DNA of 64,000 nt from Actinomadura_E scrupuli (GTDB lineage: Bacteria > Actinomycetota > Actinomycetes > Streptosporangiales > Streptosporangiaceae): the NCBI RefSeq assembly GCF_050971785.1, contig NZ_JBPCCU010000013.1, positions 1 through 64,000 of the forward strand, given 5' to 3'. Below the pieces are notes generated by a model. It did no database searches, was not told the DNA's origin, and saw nothing but the letters and a program-made list of their open reading frames with translations. This document shows, piece after piece, positions 34,089 through 42,445 of this stretch. A program made the position numbers and the translations under genes. Each line of letters starts with the position of its first letter. Position 1 is the first letter of the stretch.

Positions 34089-36320
34089 TCAGACGAGGTC
34101 GAACCTGTCGAGGTTCATCACCTTGTCCCACGCCGCGACGAAGTCGCGCACGAACTTCTCCTTCGCGTCATCGCTCGCGTAGACCTCCGCGAGCGCGCGC
34201 AGCTCGGAGTTCGACCCGAAGACGAGGTCGGCACGGCTGCCGTTCCACTTGACCTGACCCGTGGCGGCGTCGCGGCCCTCGAACGTGTTCTCGTCCTCGG
34301 ACGTCGCCTTCCACGTCGTGCCCAGGTCGAGCAGGTTGACGAAGAAGTCGTTGGTCAGCGACCCGGGGGTCGTGGTCAGGACACCGAGCGGCGACTGCTG
34401 GTAGTTCGCGCCCAGGACCCGGAGCCCGCCGACGAGGACCGTCATCTCGGGGGCGCTCAGGGTCAGCAGGTTCGCCCGGTCGATCAGCAGGTACTCGGCC
34501 GGCAGGCGGACGCCCTTGCCGAGGTAGTTGCGGAAACCGTCGGCGGTCGGCTCGAGCGCGGTGAAGGACTCCACGTCGGTCTGCTCCTGGGAGGCGTCCA
34601 CGCGGCCCGGCGTGAAGGGGACCTCGACGTCGAAGCCGGCGTCCTTGGCGGCCCGCTCGACGGCCGCGCCGCCGGCCAGCACGATCAGGTCGGCGAGCGA
34701 GACCCGCTTGCCGCCGGTCTGGGCGGCGTTGAAGGCCTCCTGGATGCCCTCCAGGGTGCGCAGCACCGTCGCCAGCCGGTCGGGGTCGTTGACCTCCCAG
34801 CCGTTCTGCGGCTCGAGGCGGATGCGCGCACCGTTGGCGCCGCCGCGCTTGTCGCTGCCACGGAAGGACGAGGCCGACGCCCACGCGGTGGACACGAGCT
34901 CGGACACCGACAGGCCCGAGGCGAGGATCCGGTCCTTGAGGGAGGCGACGTCCTCGGCGTCGACGAGCTCGTGCGTCACCGCGGGGAGCGGGTCCTGCCA
35001 CAGCAGCGTCTCGGTCGGGACCTCCGGGCCGAGGTAGCGCACGACCGGGCCCATGTCGCGGTGGGTCAGCTTGAACCACGCGCGGGCGAAGGCGTCCGCG
35101 AACTGGTCGGGGTTCTCCAGGAAGCGCCGCGAGATCTGCTCGTAGACCGGGTCGACGCGGAGCGCGAGGTCGGTCGTCAGCATCGTCGGGGCGTGGCTCT
35201 TCGAGGGGTCGTGGGCGTCGGGGACCGTGCCCGCGCCGGCGCCGTCCTTCGGCCTCCATTGGTTCGCGCCGGCGGGGCTCTGGGTCAGCTCCCACTCGTA
35301 GCCGAACAGGATCTCGAAGAAGCTGTTGTCCCAGTTCACCGGGGTGTTCGTCCACGTACCCTCGAGACCGCTGGTGATCGTGTCACCACCCTTGCCGGTG
35401 CCGTAGGTGTTGTTCCAGCCGAGGCCCTGCTCCTCGAGCGAGGCGGCCTCGGGGTCGGCGCCGACGTGGTCGGCCGGGCCGGCGCCGTGGGTCTTGCCGA
35501 AGGTGTGACCGCCGGCGATCAGGGCGACCGTCTCCTCGTCGTTCATCGCCATCCGCCGGAACGTCTCACGGATGTCGCGGGCCGAGGCGAGCGGGTCCGG
35601 GTTGCCGTTCGGGCCCTCCGGGTTGACGTAGATGAGGCCCATCTGGACCGCGCCGAGCGGGCTCTCGAGTTCACGGTCGCCGGTGTAGCGCTGGTCGTCG
35701 AGCCAGGTGGACTCGGGACCCCAGTAGACGTCCTCCTCGGGCTCCCAGACGTCCTCGCGGCCGCCGGCGAAGCCGAAGGTCTCGAAGCCCATCGACTCCA
35801 GGGCGACGTTGCCGGTGAGGACCAGCAGGTCGGCCCACGACAGGCTCTGGCCGTACTTCTTCTTGACCGGCCACAGCAGGCGGCGGGCCTTGTCGAGGTT
35901 GGCGTTGTCCGGCCAGCTGTTCAGGGGGGCGAAACGCTGCTGGCCGGCGCCGGCGCCGCCGCGGCCGTCGCTGATCCGGTAGGTTCCGGCGCTGTGCCAC
36001 GCCATACGGATCATGAACGGGCCGTAGTTGCCGAAGTCGGCCGGCCACCAGTCCTGGGAGGTCGTCAGCACCTCCGCGATGTCCTGCTTCACGGCCGCAA
36101 GATCGAGGGCCTTGAACGCCGTCGCGTAGTCGAACTCCTCACCGAGGGGGTTGGCCACGGCGGGGTTCTTGGCAAGGATCTTCAGGTTGAGCCGTTCCGG
36201 CCACCACTGGCGGTTTCCGCCACCCTGAGTCGGGTGCGGGGCGCGCCCGTGCGCGACCGGGCAGCCATCTGCGCTCTCCGGCTTCGCGTCGGTGACGATT
36301 GCGTCATGGTTCTCGGACAT
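34089..36320 (-). CDS. katG: catalase-peroxidase
   Basis: A 743-residue bifunctional heme enzyme that removes hydrogen peroxide. The distal heme pocket is RMAWHSAGTYR (W108, H109), and the proximal ligand lies in AGGHTFGKTHG. The Trp-Tyr-Met cross-link needed for catalase activity is present: W108, Y231 (YVNPEGPNG) and M257 (FRRMAMNDEE). The C-terminal inactive duplicate domain is complete. Length and motifs match full-length KatG. It follows furA by 33 bases on the same strand, the usual furA-katG operon, and is expected to be repressed by FurA. Confidence 0.97.
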   Translation of the reverse strand: MSENHDAIVTDAKPESADGCPVAHGRAPHPTQGGGNRQWWPERLNLKILAKNPAVANPLGEEFDYATAFKALDLAAVKQDIAEVLTTSQDWWPADFGNYGPFMIRMAWHSAGTYRISDGRGGAGAGQQRFAPLNSWPDNANLDKARRLLWPVKKKYGQSLSWADLLVLTGNVALESMGFETFGFAGGREDVWEPEEDVYWGPESTWLDDQRYTGDRELESPLGAVQMGLIYVNPEGPNGNPDPLASARDIRETFRRMAMNDEETVALIAGGHTFGKTHGAGPADHVGADPEAASLEEQGLGWNNTYGTGKGGDTITSGLEGTWTNTPVNWDNSFFEILFGYEWELTQSPAGANQWRPKDGAGAGTVPDAHDPSKSHAPTMLTTDLALRVDPVYEQISRRFLENPDQFADAFARAWFKLTHRDMGPVVRYLGPEVPTETLLWQDPLPAVTHELVDAEDVASLKDRILASGLSVSELVSTAWASASSFRGSDKRGGANGARIRLEPQNGWEVNDPDRLATVLRTLEGIQEAFNAAQTGGKRVSLADLIVLAGGAAVERAAKDAGFDVEVPFTPGRVDASQEQTDVESFTALEPTADGFRNYLGKGVRLPAEYLLIDRANLLTLSAPEMTVLVGGLRVLGANYQQSPLGVLTTTPGSLTNDFFVNLLDLGTTWKATSEDENTFEGRDAATGQVKWNGSRADLVFGSNSELRALAEVYASDDAKEKFVRDFVAAWDKVMNLDRFDLV

Positions 36321-36353
36321 GGGAATCCTTCCGGACTAGGGGAATCACGGTGC

Positions 36354-36791
36354 TCAGGAGGTTCGGGTGGTGGAACAGCCGGGGCACAGGCCCCAGTAGA
36401 TGACCTCGGCCTCGTCGATCGAGAAGCCGTGGTCGTCGGACGAGGTCAGGCAGGGCGCCTCGCCGACCGCGCAATCGACGTCGGCGACGACACCGCACGA
36501 CCGGCACACGACGTGGTGGTGGTTGTCCCCGACCCGTCCCTCGTAGCGGGCCGGGCTGCCGGCCGGTTCGATACGGCGTACGAGTCCGGCCGCGGTGAGC
36601 GCGTGGAGTGCCTCGTACACGGCTTGAAGCGAGATGTGGCCCACGCGATCGCGCACCCCGGAGGCGATCGCCTCGACGCCGAGGTGGTCACCGTGCCGGA
36701 CGGTCTCGAGCAGTGCGACGCGTGCGGCCGTCACCCGCAGGCCGGCACCGCGCAGTTCCTCGGCGATGGTCGGAGTCCCGGATGGGGTCAT
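36354..36791 (-). CDS. furA: Fur-family regulator FurA
   Basis: A 145-residue Fur-family repressor. The winged helix covers residues 10 to 80 (LRGAGLRVTAARVALLETV, GHISLQAVYEALHAL), followed by the metal-binding HHHVVCRSC and a second CPGC pair for structural zinc. In actinomycetes FurA senses peroxide through its metal site and represses its own operon with katG. I start at MTPSGTPTIAE; the longer frame adds 26 residues encoded by the AT-rich promoter region. It is the first gene of the furA-katG unit. Confidence 0.92.
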   Translation of the reverse strand: MTPSGTPTIAEELRGAGLRVTAARVALLETVRHGDHLGVEAIASGVRDRVGHISLQAVYEALHALTAAGLVRRIEPAGSPARYEGRVGDNHHHVVCRSCGVVADVDCAVGEAPCLTSSDDHGFSIDEAEVIYWGLCPGCSTTRTS

Positions 36792-36865
36792 AGCGCCGAA
36801 CCTACCCTCATAAACACGAAGACCACAATATAACGAATAGTCCAAGTTTAGTGTGGCATCGGTCA
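36792..36865 (-). promoter_or_regulatory. AT-rich furA promoter/operator region
   Basis: The 70 bases upstream of furA are strikingly AT-rich for this genome and include TTGGACTATTCGTTATATTG on the minus strand. FurA operators in actinomycetes are AT-rich and overlap the furA start. I cannot place the exact box. Confidence 0.4.
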
Positions 36866-37006
36866 ACATTTGCCTCGTGGCGCGTGACGTGATCCCGGCC
36901 TCCGGCCCAGGCCCGCGTGCGGGCGGCCTGCCCCGCCCGCACGCGGTCGGACAGCAAGATCGCCAACAGGGCCTGCGTCGCCCGACGCGGCACTAGCCTG
37001 GGCACC

Positions 37007-37363
37007 ATGGACGAGTTCGGAGCACTGGCACGGCGGCTCCGGGAGTTCGCGGCCGTACGCGACTGGGAGCAGTTCCACACCCCGAAGAACCTGGCGATGG
37101 CGCTGGCCGGGGAGGCGGGTGAGCTGATCGCCGAACTGCAGTGGCTCACCCCGGAGGCGTCCCGGACGGTCATGGCCGATCCCGAGGCGGGCGCGCGAGT
37201 GCGCTCGGAACTGGCCGACGTGTTCCTCTATCTGACCCGGCTGGCCGACGTCCTGGACGTCGACCTGGTCGAGGCCGCCCACGCCAAGCTCGACGAGAGC
37301 GAGCGGCGCTACGACCCGGAGACCTACCGGGGCACCATCCGCAAGGCGCCTCCGCTGACCTGA
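37007..37363 (+). CDS. MazG-like nucleotide pyrophosphohydrolase (dCTP pyrophosphatase type)
   Basis: A 118-residue all-alpha pyrophosphatase: REFAAVRDWEQFHTPKNLAMALAGEAGELIAELQWL contains the Mg-binding EAGEL motif, and ELADVFLYLTRLADVL supplies the second acidic pair (E..D). It matches the RS21-C6/dCTP pyrophosphatase group, which hydrolyses modified or excess dNTPs. It appears monocistronic. With the 13909 fusion protein it is the second nucleotide-cleaning enzyme in the window. Confidence 0.88.
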   Translation: MDEFGALARRLREFAAVRDWEQFHTPKNLAMALAGEAGELIAELQWLTPEASRTVMADPEAGARVRSELADVFLYLTRLADVLDVDLVEAAHAKLDESERRYDPETYRGTIRKAPPLT

Positions 37364-37485
37364 CCCGAAATGTCGCTCGGCGCCGGTCTCATCGGCTGAG
37401 CGCCCGGGCGCGTTGGTGACACAGCGCGGGTCGGATCGGTTCTAACGTGGTGTGGTCATTCGAACACCGTACGTGAGGATCGTTC

Positions 37486-37866
37486 ATGCGTCTGCTCACC
37501 GCCAGCGCCCTGGGTGCACTCGTCCTGGCCGCCGCGGCGGCGCCCGCCCATGCCCAGGGGGCACGGGGGCTGTTGCGGCTGACCATCACGCCCACCACCG
37601 GCAAGCCGACGAGCGTGCTGCTGACCTGCGAGCCGGACGGCGGTTCCCATCCGCGGCCCGCCGAGGCCTGCGCGGCGCTGCGGACCGTCGGCGGGGACCT
37701 GAACCGGCTGCCCGACCAGGGCCGGGTCTGCACCCTGCAGTACGACCCGGTCGTCGCGAAGGCGGTCGGCGTCTGGCACGGCCACGGAGTCATCTTCCGC
37801 AAGAGGTACGGCAACGCGTGCATCATGCACTCCGCGCTCGACCCGGTCTTCCAGTTCGGCGCCTGA
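37486..37866 (+). CDS. subtilisin inhibitor-like secreted protein (SSI family)
   Basis: A 126-residue secreted protease inhibitor. The signal peptide ends at about PAHAQG. The SSI core has four cysteines for two disulfides (LTCEPDGGSHP, EACAALR, RVCTLQYDPV, NACIMHS) and the C-terminal VFQFGA. In SSI the reactive bond follows the residue two after the third Cys, so here P1 is L84 and P1' is Gln, predicting action on subtilisin or chymotrypsin-like proteases. The family inhibits extracellular serine proteases and is typical of Streptomyces and relatives. Confidence 0.92.
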   Translation: MRLLTASALGALVLAAAAAPAHAQGARGLLRLTITPTTGKPTSVLLTCEPDGGSHPRPAEACAALRTVGGDLNRLPDQGRVCTLQYDPVVAKAVGVWHGHGVIFRKRYGNACIMHSALDPVFQFGA

Positions 37867-38013
37867 GCCGCCGCCGGACCGGACCCCGCCCGGACCGTAC
37901 CGCCCGTCACGGAGAGCCACCGCCGGAGGCCATAAGCGGCCATGGCCGTCACAGGGGCCACTGCTGCTCCGACATCCCTTGACGGCGGGTACGGCCTCGC
38001 GGATCGTCAGGTG

Positions 38014-38976
38014 ATGAGGTGGGGCGGCGGGCGCGTACTCGGTTGTGGGGTGGCGATCTCGACGGCGCTGGCGCTCGGCGCCTGCACGGGGTCGGGTCAG
38101 AAGTCCGGGTCACTGGCCGGAGGTGCCAGCGCCACCGCGGCGCCGTCGGCCCCGGCGACTCCGGCGACGTCGCCCGAGGACTACCGCCGGGCGCTGGACG
38201 GCGCCGTGAAGCAGCTCAACGCGGCACTGACCGCCTTCGAGAAGGCCGCCGCGTACAAGGCACTGCCCCAGCGCATGACCGCCGCCGAGCAGGCGGCGGC
38301 CTCGGCCGTCGCCCAGCTGGGGCAGGTCACGCCACCGGCGGCCGTCGCGGCCGAGCACACGGCACTGGTCACCGGGATGCAGCGGCTGCGCGACGACCTG
38401 ACCGCCCTGAGGCAGGACGTGAACGACCGGGCGCTGTGCACCGCGTCCGCCGTACGCGCCCGGCTGGCCCCCGCCGAGACGACGACCGCCGTCCGTGACG
38501 CGGCGCGGGCGCTCACGGCGAAGGACCCGGCCTACCCGATCGCCCTGAAGCCGCCGACCGCGGTCAAGGACGCCTCCCGCCGCCTGTCGAACGGGAGCTT
38601 CGTGCGGTCGGGCGGCCGCGGCGGCCGGGGCTCGCTCAACATCGACAACGGCGGCTCCGCGGACGCCGTCATCACCCTCCTGCGCGGCAGGCGCCCGGTG
38701 TACTCGGTCTACGTGCGCAAGGGGAAGAAGTACGAGGTGACCGGCGTGAACGACGGCACCTACCAGGTCTTCTTCAGCACCGGGGCGGGCTGGGACGCCG
38801 GGGCCAAGTCGTTCTCCCGCAACTGCGCGTTCGAGCGGTTCGAGGACTCACTGGCTTTCAAGACCACCTACACCTCCACCCAGATCCGGTGGAGCAAGTG
38901 GCGGATCACCCTGCAGCCCGTCGCCGGCGGAACGGCGCGCACAAGCCCGGTCGACCCCGGAGCCTTCCCCGGGTAG
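38014..38976 (+). CDS. hypothetical lipoprotein
   Basis: A roughly 320-residue lipoprotein with a lipobox (ALGAC) and an Ala/Ser/Thr linker, then a helical domain (about residues 55 to 165, PEDYRRALDGAVKQLNAAL ...) and a C-terminal beta domain (SLNIDNGGSADAVITLLRGRRPVYSVYVRKG ... KWRITLQPV). The second domain resembles small carbohydrate- or membrane-associated beta-sandwich folds, but I do not recognise a family. The start MRWGGGRV at 38014 has AGGTG upstream; the frame is open 24 codons earlier. No operon partner is evident. Confidence 0.72.
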   Translation: MRWGGGRVLGCGVAISTALALGACTGSGQKSGSLAGGASATAAPSAPATPATSPEDYRRALDGAVKQLNAALTAFEKAAAYKALPQRMTAAEQAAASAVAQLGQVTPPAAVAAEHTALVTGMQRLRDDLTALRQDVNDRALCTASAVRARLAPAETTTAVRDAARALTAKDPAYPIALKPPTAVKDASRRLSNGSFVRSGGRGGRGSLNIDNGGSADAVITLLRGRRPVYSVYVRKGKKYEVTGVNDGTYQVFFSTGAGWDAGAKSFSRNCAFERFEDSLAFKTTYTSTQIRWSKWRITLQPVAGGTARTSPVDPGAFPG

Positions 38977-39010
38977 GAGCCCGCCGTCCATCGCCGGGGC
39001 GGCGGCGGGC

Positions 39011-39754
39011 TCAGTCGAGCGGCACGAGCCCGGCGGCGGTGATCCGGTAGGCCGCCCGGGGGGCGGCGGTGGTGGCCAGGTCGAGGACGGCGGCGGCCAC
39101 CTGCTCCGGGGTGAGGATCGGGCCGAGGCGGCCGAGGAAGGTCTCGACCGGGACGCCCTCCCGACCCGCGTAGGCGGCGACCGCCTCCGCGCCGAGCTCG
39201 GTGGCCGGTGTGAGCGACGGGAGCACCGCGGTGAACCGCAGCCCCGACCCGTCGCGTTCGGACTCGGTGGCCGCGTAGGCGGCGACGAACCTGACCGCGG
39301 CCTTGGCCCCCGCGTAGCCGCCGCTGAGCGGCGAGCCCCCCAGGGCCGCCGCGCTGGAGACGGCGATGACCGTGCTGCCGGGGGCGAGGGGAAGCAGCAT
39401 CGCCGCCCGGACCCAGTGGAAGACATGGCGGACGTCGGTCTCCCAGTTACGGCTGAAGGTCTCCCAGGTGTGGTGGTGGAGGGGCCGTGACACCGGGCGT
39501 GCTCCGGCGTTGAGCACGAGGGTCCGCGGCCGGTGCGCGGCCAGCAGGCGGTTCGCCAGGCCGGGGTCGGTGGCGTCCGCGGCCACCAGTACGAAGGCGT
39601 CCCCGAGTTCGGCTCGCAGGTCCTCCAGTGCCGCGCGGTCGCGGGCCACCCCGACGACCTCCGCTCCGGCACCGGTGAGCGCGGTGGCGGCGGCGCGCCC
39701 GAAGCCGCGGCCGGCGCCCGTGACGAGCGCGGTGGTCCCCTTGAGATCGGTCAT
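39011..39754 (-). CDS. short-chain dehydrogenase/reductase
   Basis: A 247-residue SDR. The NADP(H) site is TALVTGAGRGFGRAAA, the NAG motif appears as LVLNAGARP, and the active site is VIAVSSAA with YAGAKAAVRF supplying Tyr and Lys. Substrate is not predictable. It lies 52 bases downstream of an MFS transporter remnant on the same strand, so it was probably part of a transporter-SDR unit under the ArsR regulator. A good GAGGATCC site precedes its ATG. Confidence 0.85.
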   Translation of the reverse strand: MTDLKGTTALVTGAGRGFGRAAATALTGAGAEVVGVARDRAALEDLRAELGDAFVLVAADATDPGLANRLLAAHRPRTLVLNAGARPVSRPLHHHTWETFSRNWETDVRHVFHWVRAAMLLPLAPGSTVIAVSSAAALGGSPLSGGYAGAKAAVRFVAAYAATESERDGSGLRFTAVLPSLTPATELGAEAVAAYAGREGVPVETFLGRLGPILTPEQVAAAVLDLATTAAPRAAYRITAAGLVPLD

Positions 39755-39806
39755 AGTGGATCCTCACTTTCGTGTCGGTGCTGTGCTGTGCTGTGGTGCG
39801 GTGCGG

Positions 39807-40073
39807 TCATCCGGCCTCGACCGCCGACGCGGTGGCCGCCGCGGCCGGGCCGGGGACGGCGAGGCCCGGGGGCCGTGACCGTGGCGGGGCGAGCAAGGCG
39901 AAGACCATGCCGGCGTCCTCCAGGGGCGCGGAGGAGACCACGGCGCCGGCCACGGTCGGGAAGCACGGCACCGGCAGCGCCGTCGCCACGACCACCACGT
40001 CGAGGGAGGTCAGGAACACTCCCATCGACGCCAGGCCCAGCGTCCATCCCCACCGGGAAGCCCGCATCGTCAT
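39807..40073 (-). pseudogene. remnant of a DHA2-type MFS drug transporter
   Basis: An 88-codon open frame made of pieces of a 14-helix EmrB/QacA-type exporter. The N-terminus is a perfect first helix (WTLGLASMGVFLTSLDVVVV then ATALPV). It jumps directly to a segment from near helices 12 to 13 (CFPTVAGAVVSSAPLEDAGM) and then to a typical C-terminal tail (LAVPGPAAAATASAVEAG). About 400 residues are missing through two internal deletions, yet the frame stays open. It cannot transport. It sits between the SDR gene and a divergent ArsR gene whose operator is just upstream. Confidence 0.75.
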
Positions 40074-40108
40074 CCCGTCACTCCGCTCGTCAGGTGCGAA
40101 CCAAGACA

Positions 40109-40126
40109 TTCAGCCACTTGGCTGAA
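40109..40126. promoter_or_regulatory. perfect 18-base palindrome, ArsR operator
   Basis: TTCAGCCA-CT-TGGCTGAA is a perfect 18-base dyad in the divergent region between the MFS remnant and the arsR-like gene. The half-site TGGCTGAAC recurs at the arsR start (40156-40164). ArsR-family repressors bind such dyads; autoregulation is likely. Confidence 0.65.
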
Positions 40127-40154
40127 CATAATCGAGCGGCTAACATTTCGCAAT

Positions 40155-40505
40155 GTGGCTGAACGTTCTGCCGAGGCGCTGGACCTGACCTACGCCGCGC
40201 TGGCCAACCCCACCCGGCGCGCGATCCTGCACCGGCTGCGGCGGGCGGAGGCGCGCGTCACCGACATCGCCCGGCCGTTGCCGATGTCGCTGGCCACGGT
40301 GTCGAAGCACATCCTGGTCCTGGAGCGCGCCGGGCTGGTCCACCGGGAGATCCGTGGCCGTGACCACTACCTGCGCGCCGACCCCGGGCGGCTGGCCGAG
40401 GCCGAGCACTGGATCGCCGAGTACACCGCCTTCTGGGAGCACCGCGCCGACGCCCTGGTCCAGCACCTGGAGCAGCGCCGGCCCGACGAGGAGCAGACCC
40501 CTTGA
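40155..40505 (+). CDS. ArsR-family transcriptional regulator
   Basis: A 116-residue winged-helix repressor: YAALANPTRRAILHRLRRAEARVTDIARPLPMSLATVSKHILVLERAGLV. It lacks the CxC metal-binding motif in the recognition helix, so it is not an obvious metal sensor. It belongs to the group paired with SRPBCC/AHSA1 proteins. The GTG start lies within a half-site of its own operator. Its stop overlaps the TTG start of the next gene (TTGA), a coupled pair. Confidence 0.88.
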   Translation: MAERSAEALDLTYAALANPTRRAILHRLRRAEARVTDIARPLPMSLATVSKHILVLERAGLVHREIRGRDHYLRADPGRLAEAEHWIAEYTAFWEHRADALVQHLEQRRPDEEQTP

Positions 40506-40942
40506 CCGAGCCGCTGACCGGCATCGTCCGGGTGACCCGCACCCTGAAGGCCACCCCGCAGGACGTCTTCGACGCCTGGACCAGCGCCGACCGGCTCCAG
40601 CAGTGGCTCTGCCCCGGCCCGGGAACCGTCGCCGAAGCCGAGTGCGACCCCGTGGTGGGCGGCCGCTACCGCATCGTCAAGCTCTTCCCCGACGGCGTCG
40701 ACGAGGTCACCGGCGAATACCTGGTCGTGGAGCCCCCGCGGCGGCTGGTCTTCACCTGGCGTGCCGGCAGCACCGGCGGCCACCCGACCCAGGTCACCGT
40801 CACCCTCCGGGCCGGCGGCGACACCACCGAGATGACCATCACCCACGAACGGCTGCCCAGCCGTGGTTTCCGCGACAGGGCCACGCCGATCTGGACGGAG
40901 ATGGCCGGCAAGCTCGAGACCCACCTCGCGGCGGGCCGGTAG
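40502..40942 (+). CDS. SRPBCC (AHSA1-like) domain protein
   Basis: A 146-residue START-like fold protein (VRVTRTLKATPQDVFDAWTSADRLQQWLCPG ... ITHERLPSRGFRDRATPIWTEMAGKLETHL), the AHSA1 group that typically follows an ArsR-family gene. The fold binds hydrophobic ligands in a deep pocket; function is unknown. The TTG start overlaps the regulator stop codon. It probably titrates or delivers the effector of the ArsR protein, which is inference. Confidence 0.85.
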   Translation: MTEPLTGIVRVTRTLKATPQDVFDAWTSADRLQQWLCPGPGTVAEAECDPVVGGRYRIVKLFPDGVDEVTGEYLVVEPPRRLVFTWRAGSTGGHPTQVTVTLRAGGDTTEMTITHERLPSRGFRDRATPIWTEMAGKLETHLAAGR

Positions 40943-41095
40943 GGGGCCCAATCCAGATCGCCCGCACCGACGCCCCGGCCGTGCTCGGCCGGGCGACCTG
41001 GCGGGCCATCGAGGCCGAACACGGGCTCGCGCTCATCACCGGCCTGCGGACCGATCGAATCGCCGGGAAACGGACGCCGTAACCGCGATCATGTT

Positions 41096-42313
41096 GACTC
41101 AAGCGCTTGCTTGCTCAGTCCTGCTACCGTGCGCCGGTGGCCAGAGTTGAACGAGAGAGGCCCTTCCCGGACGAGAGCCTGGCGGACCGGGTGTCGATCG
41201 GCCTGCTGACGTCGATCTTCCCCATGTCGCTCATCGACGAGGTCGTGGAGGCCGGCGGCTGCGCCGACCGGCGCCGCCGGGCTCTGCCCGCCCGCCTGAC
41301 CATCTACTACGTCCTCGCCCTGTGCCTGTTCATCGGCCGGAACTACGACCAGGTCATGCGCCTGCTGCTGAACGGGCTGGCCTGGCGGTCACGGGGGGCG
41401 CGCAGGTGGGAGGTGCCGACCGCGTCCGCGATCAGCCGCGCCCGGGCCCGGCTGGGCGCCGAGCCGATGCGCATCCTGTTCTGCCGGGTGTCCGGGCCGG
41501 TCGCCGCGCCCAGGGCCCGGGACTCGTGGTACGCCGGTCTGCGGCTGGTCACGCTGGACGGCTCGACGCTGGACGTGTCCGGCACCAGCGACAACGCCGC
41601 GTTCGCGGGTGCCGCGGGGCGCTCGCGGATCCCCCAGGTCCGGGTGCTGGCGGTGGCCGAGTGCGGGACGCACGCGCTGATCGACGCGACCTTCGGGGAC
41701 CCCACGGTCGGCGAGCGGGTGCTGGCCCGGCGGATGCTGCGCTGCCTGGCGCCCGGGATGCTGCTGCTGGCCGGCTCCGCCTACTGGGACCCCGAGCTGT
41801 GGCGCACAGCGGCCGGCACCGGGGCGCAACTGCTGTGGGAGGTCTCCTCCCGCCAGGCACTGCCGGTCGGGCGCGACCTCGCCGACGGGTCGTACCTGTC
41901 CTGGCCGGACGGCCTGGCAGGCGTCCCGGTCCGGGTCGTCGAGCTCCCCGCCGGTGGACCCCGGCCCGGTACGGAACCGGCGCCCGTCCGGCTGGTCACC
42001 ACGCTGACCGACCCCGGGCAGGCGCCCGCGGCCGAGCTCGCCCTCCGCTACGCCCGGCGATGGGTGATGGACAGCGCGCTCGCCTGGGTGAAGTCCGACC
42101 AGGACGGTTCGAGGATCACCTTGCGCTCGAAGAATCCGGAGCTGGTGGCCCAGGAGATCTGGGCTCTGCTGTGCACGTACCAGGCCGTCCGCATGCTGAC
42201 CTGCCAGGCGACCGGCATCACCCGGCCGCCCTGCCCCTGCGCCTGGCGCGCCGACTACCGGGCACCCGCCGAGAATGCCGGACAATAGCCCTCAGAAACC
42301 GAGCGCTTATCTC
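41096..42313 (+). mobile_element. IS4-type insertion sequence with imperfect terminal inverted repeats
   Basis: Around the transposase gene, 23-base ends at 41096-41118 (GACTCAAGCGCTTGCTTGC...) and 42291-42313 (reverse complement GAGATAAGCGCTCGGTTTC...) match at 16 of 23 positions. That is a plausible worn terminal inverted repeat, giving an element of about 1.2 kb. I see no clear target-site duplication. The left end includes a CAAGCGCTTG that should not be confused with the operators at 15447 and 17672. Boundaries are tentative. Confidence 0.5.
41137..42288 (+). CDS. IS4-family transposase with degenerate catalytic site
   Basis: A 383-residue DDE transposase with the IS4 N-terminal domain (DRVSIGLLTSIFPMSLIDEVVEAGG ... 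PTASAISRARARLG). The first catalytic Asp, D141 (LVTLDGSTLDV), is present. The second position, normally Asp in an LLADRGF-like motif, is G213 (LLLAGSAYWDPELW). The Y-(2)-R-(3)-E-(6)-K signature reads YARRWVMDSALAWVK, with Asp (D312) for Glu. The C-terminal SKNPELVAQEIWALL is intact. The frame is complete but the enzyme is probably inactive, so it is either decaying or co-opted. The GTG start is tentative; an upstream frame to 41107 is possible. Confidence 0.8.
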   Translation: MARVERERPFPDESLADRVSIGLLTSIFPMSLIDEVVEAGGCADRRRRALPARLTIYYVLALCLFIGRNYDQVMRLLLNGLAWRSRGARRWEVPTASAISRARARLGAEPMRILFCRVSGPVAAPRARDSWYAGLRLVTLDGSTLDVSGTSDNAAFAGAAGRSRIPQVRVLAVAECGTHALIDATFGDPTVGERVLARRMLRCLAPGMLLLAGSAYWDPELWRTAAGTGAQLLWEVSSRQALPVGRDLADGSYLSWPDGLAGVPVRVVELPAGGPRPGTEPAPVRLVTTLTDPGQAPAAELALRYARRWVMDSALAWVKSDQDGSRITLRSKNPELVAQEIWALLCTYQAVRMLTCQATGITRPPCPCAWRADYRAPAENAGQ

Positions 42314-42383
42314 ACGATAATTGTATTAAGTACCGCCGACCAGGACATATTCCTCTTTTGTTGAGATTGCCATGACATGGGCC

Positions 42384-42412
42384 TTGACGCGCCATTTAGG
42401 GCTATTTACCCT
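42384..42412 (+). promoter_or_regulatory. sigma-70-type promoter of the secreted protein gene
   Basis: TTGACG (42384-42389) and TACCCT (42407-42412, TAnnnT) are separated by exactly 17 bases, 33 bases ahead of the ATG at 42446. An AAAGGAG ribosome site follows. Confidence 0.65.
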
Positions 42413-42445
42413 CACCATGGCTGATAGATCACAAAGGAGTGTCCG

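Noticed and set aside
40946..41082. Possible protein fragment (IARTDAPAVLGRATWRAIEAEHG) between the SRPBCC gene and the IS element
   Set aside because: It reads like coding sequence but has no start of its own and no family I recognise; it could be a 3' gene remnant, but the support is too thin to list.
41100..41109. Third CAAGCGCTTG copy as a regulator operator
   Set aside because: It falls inside the left terminal repeat of the IS4-type element and pairs with AAGCGCT in the right end, so it is better explained as part of the element.
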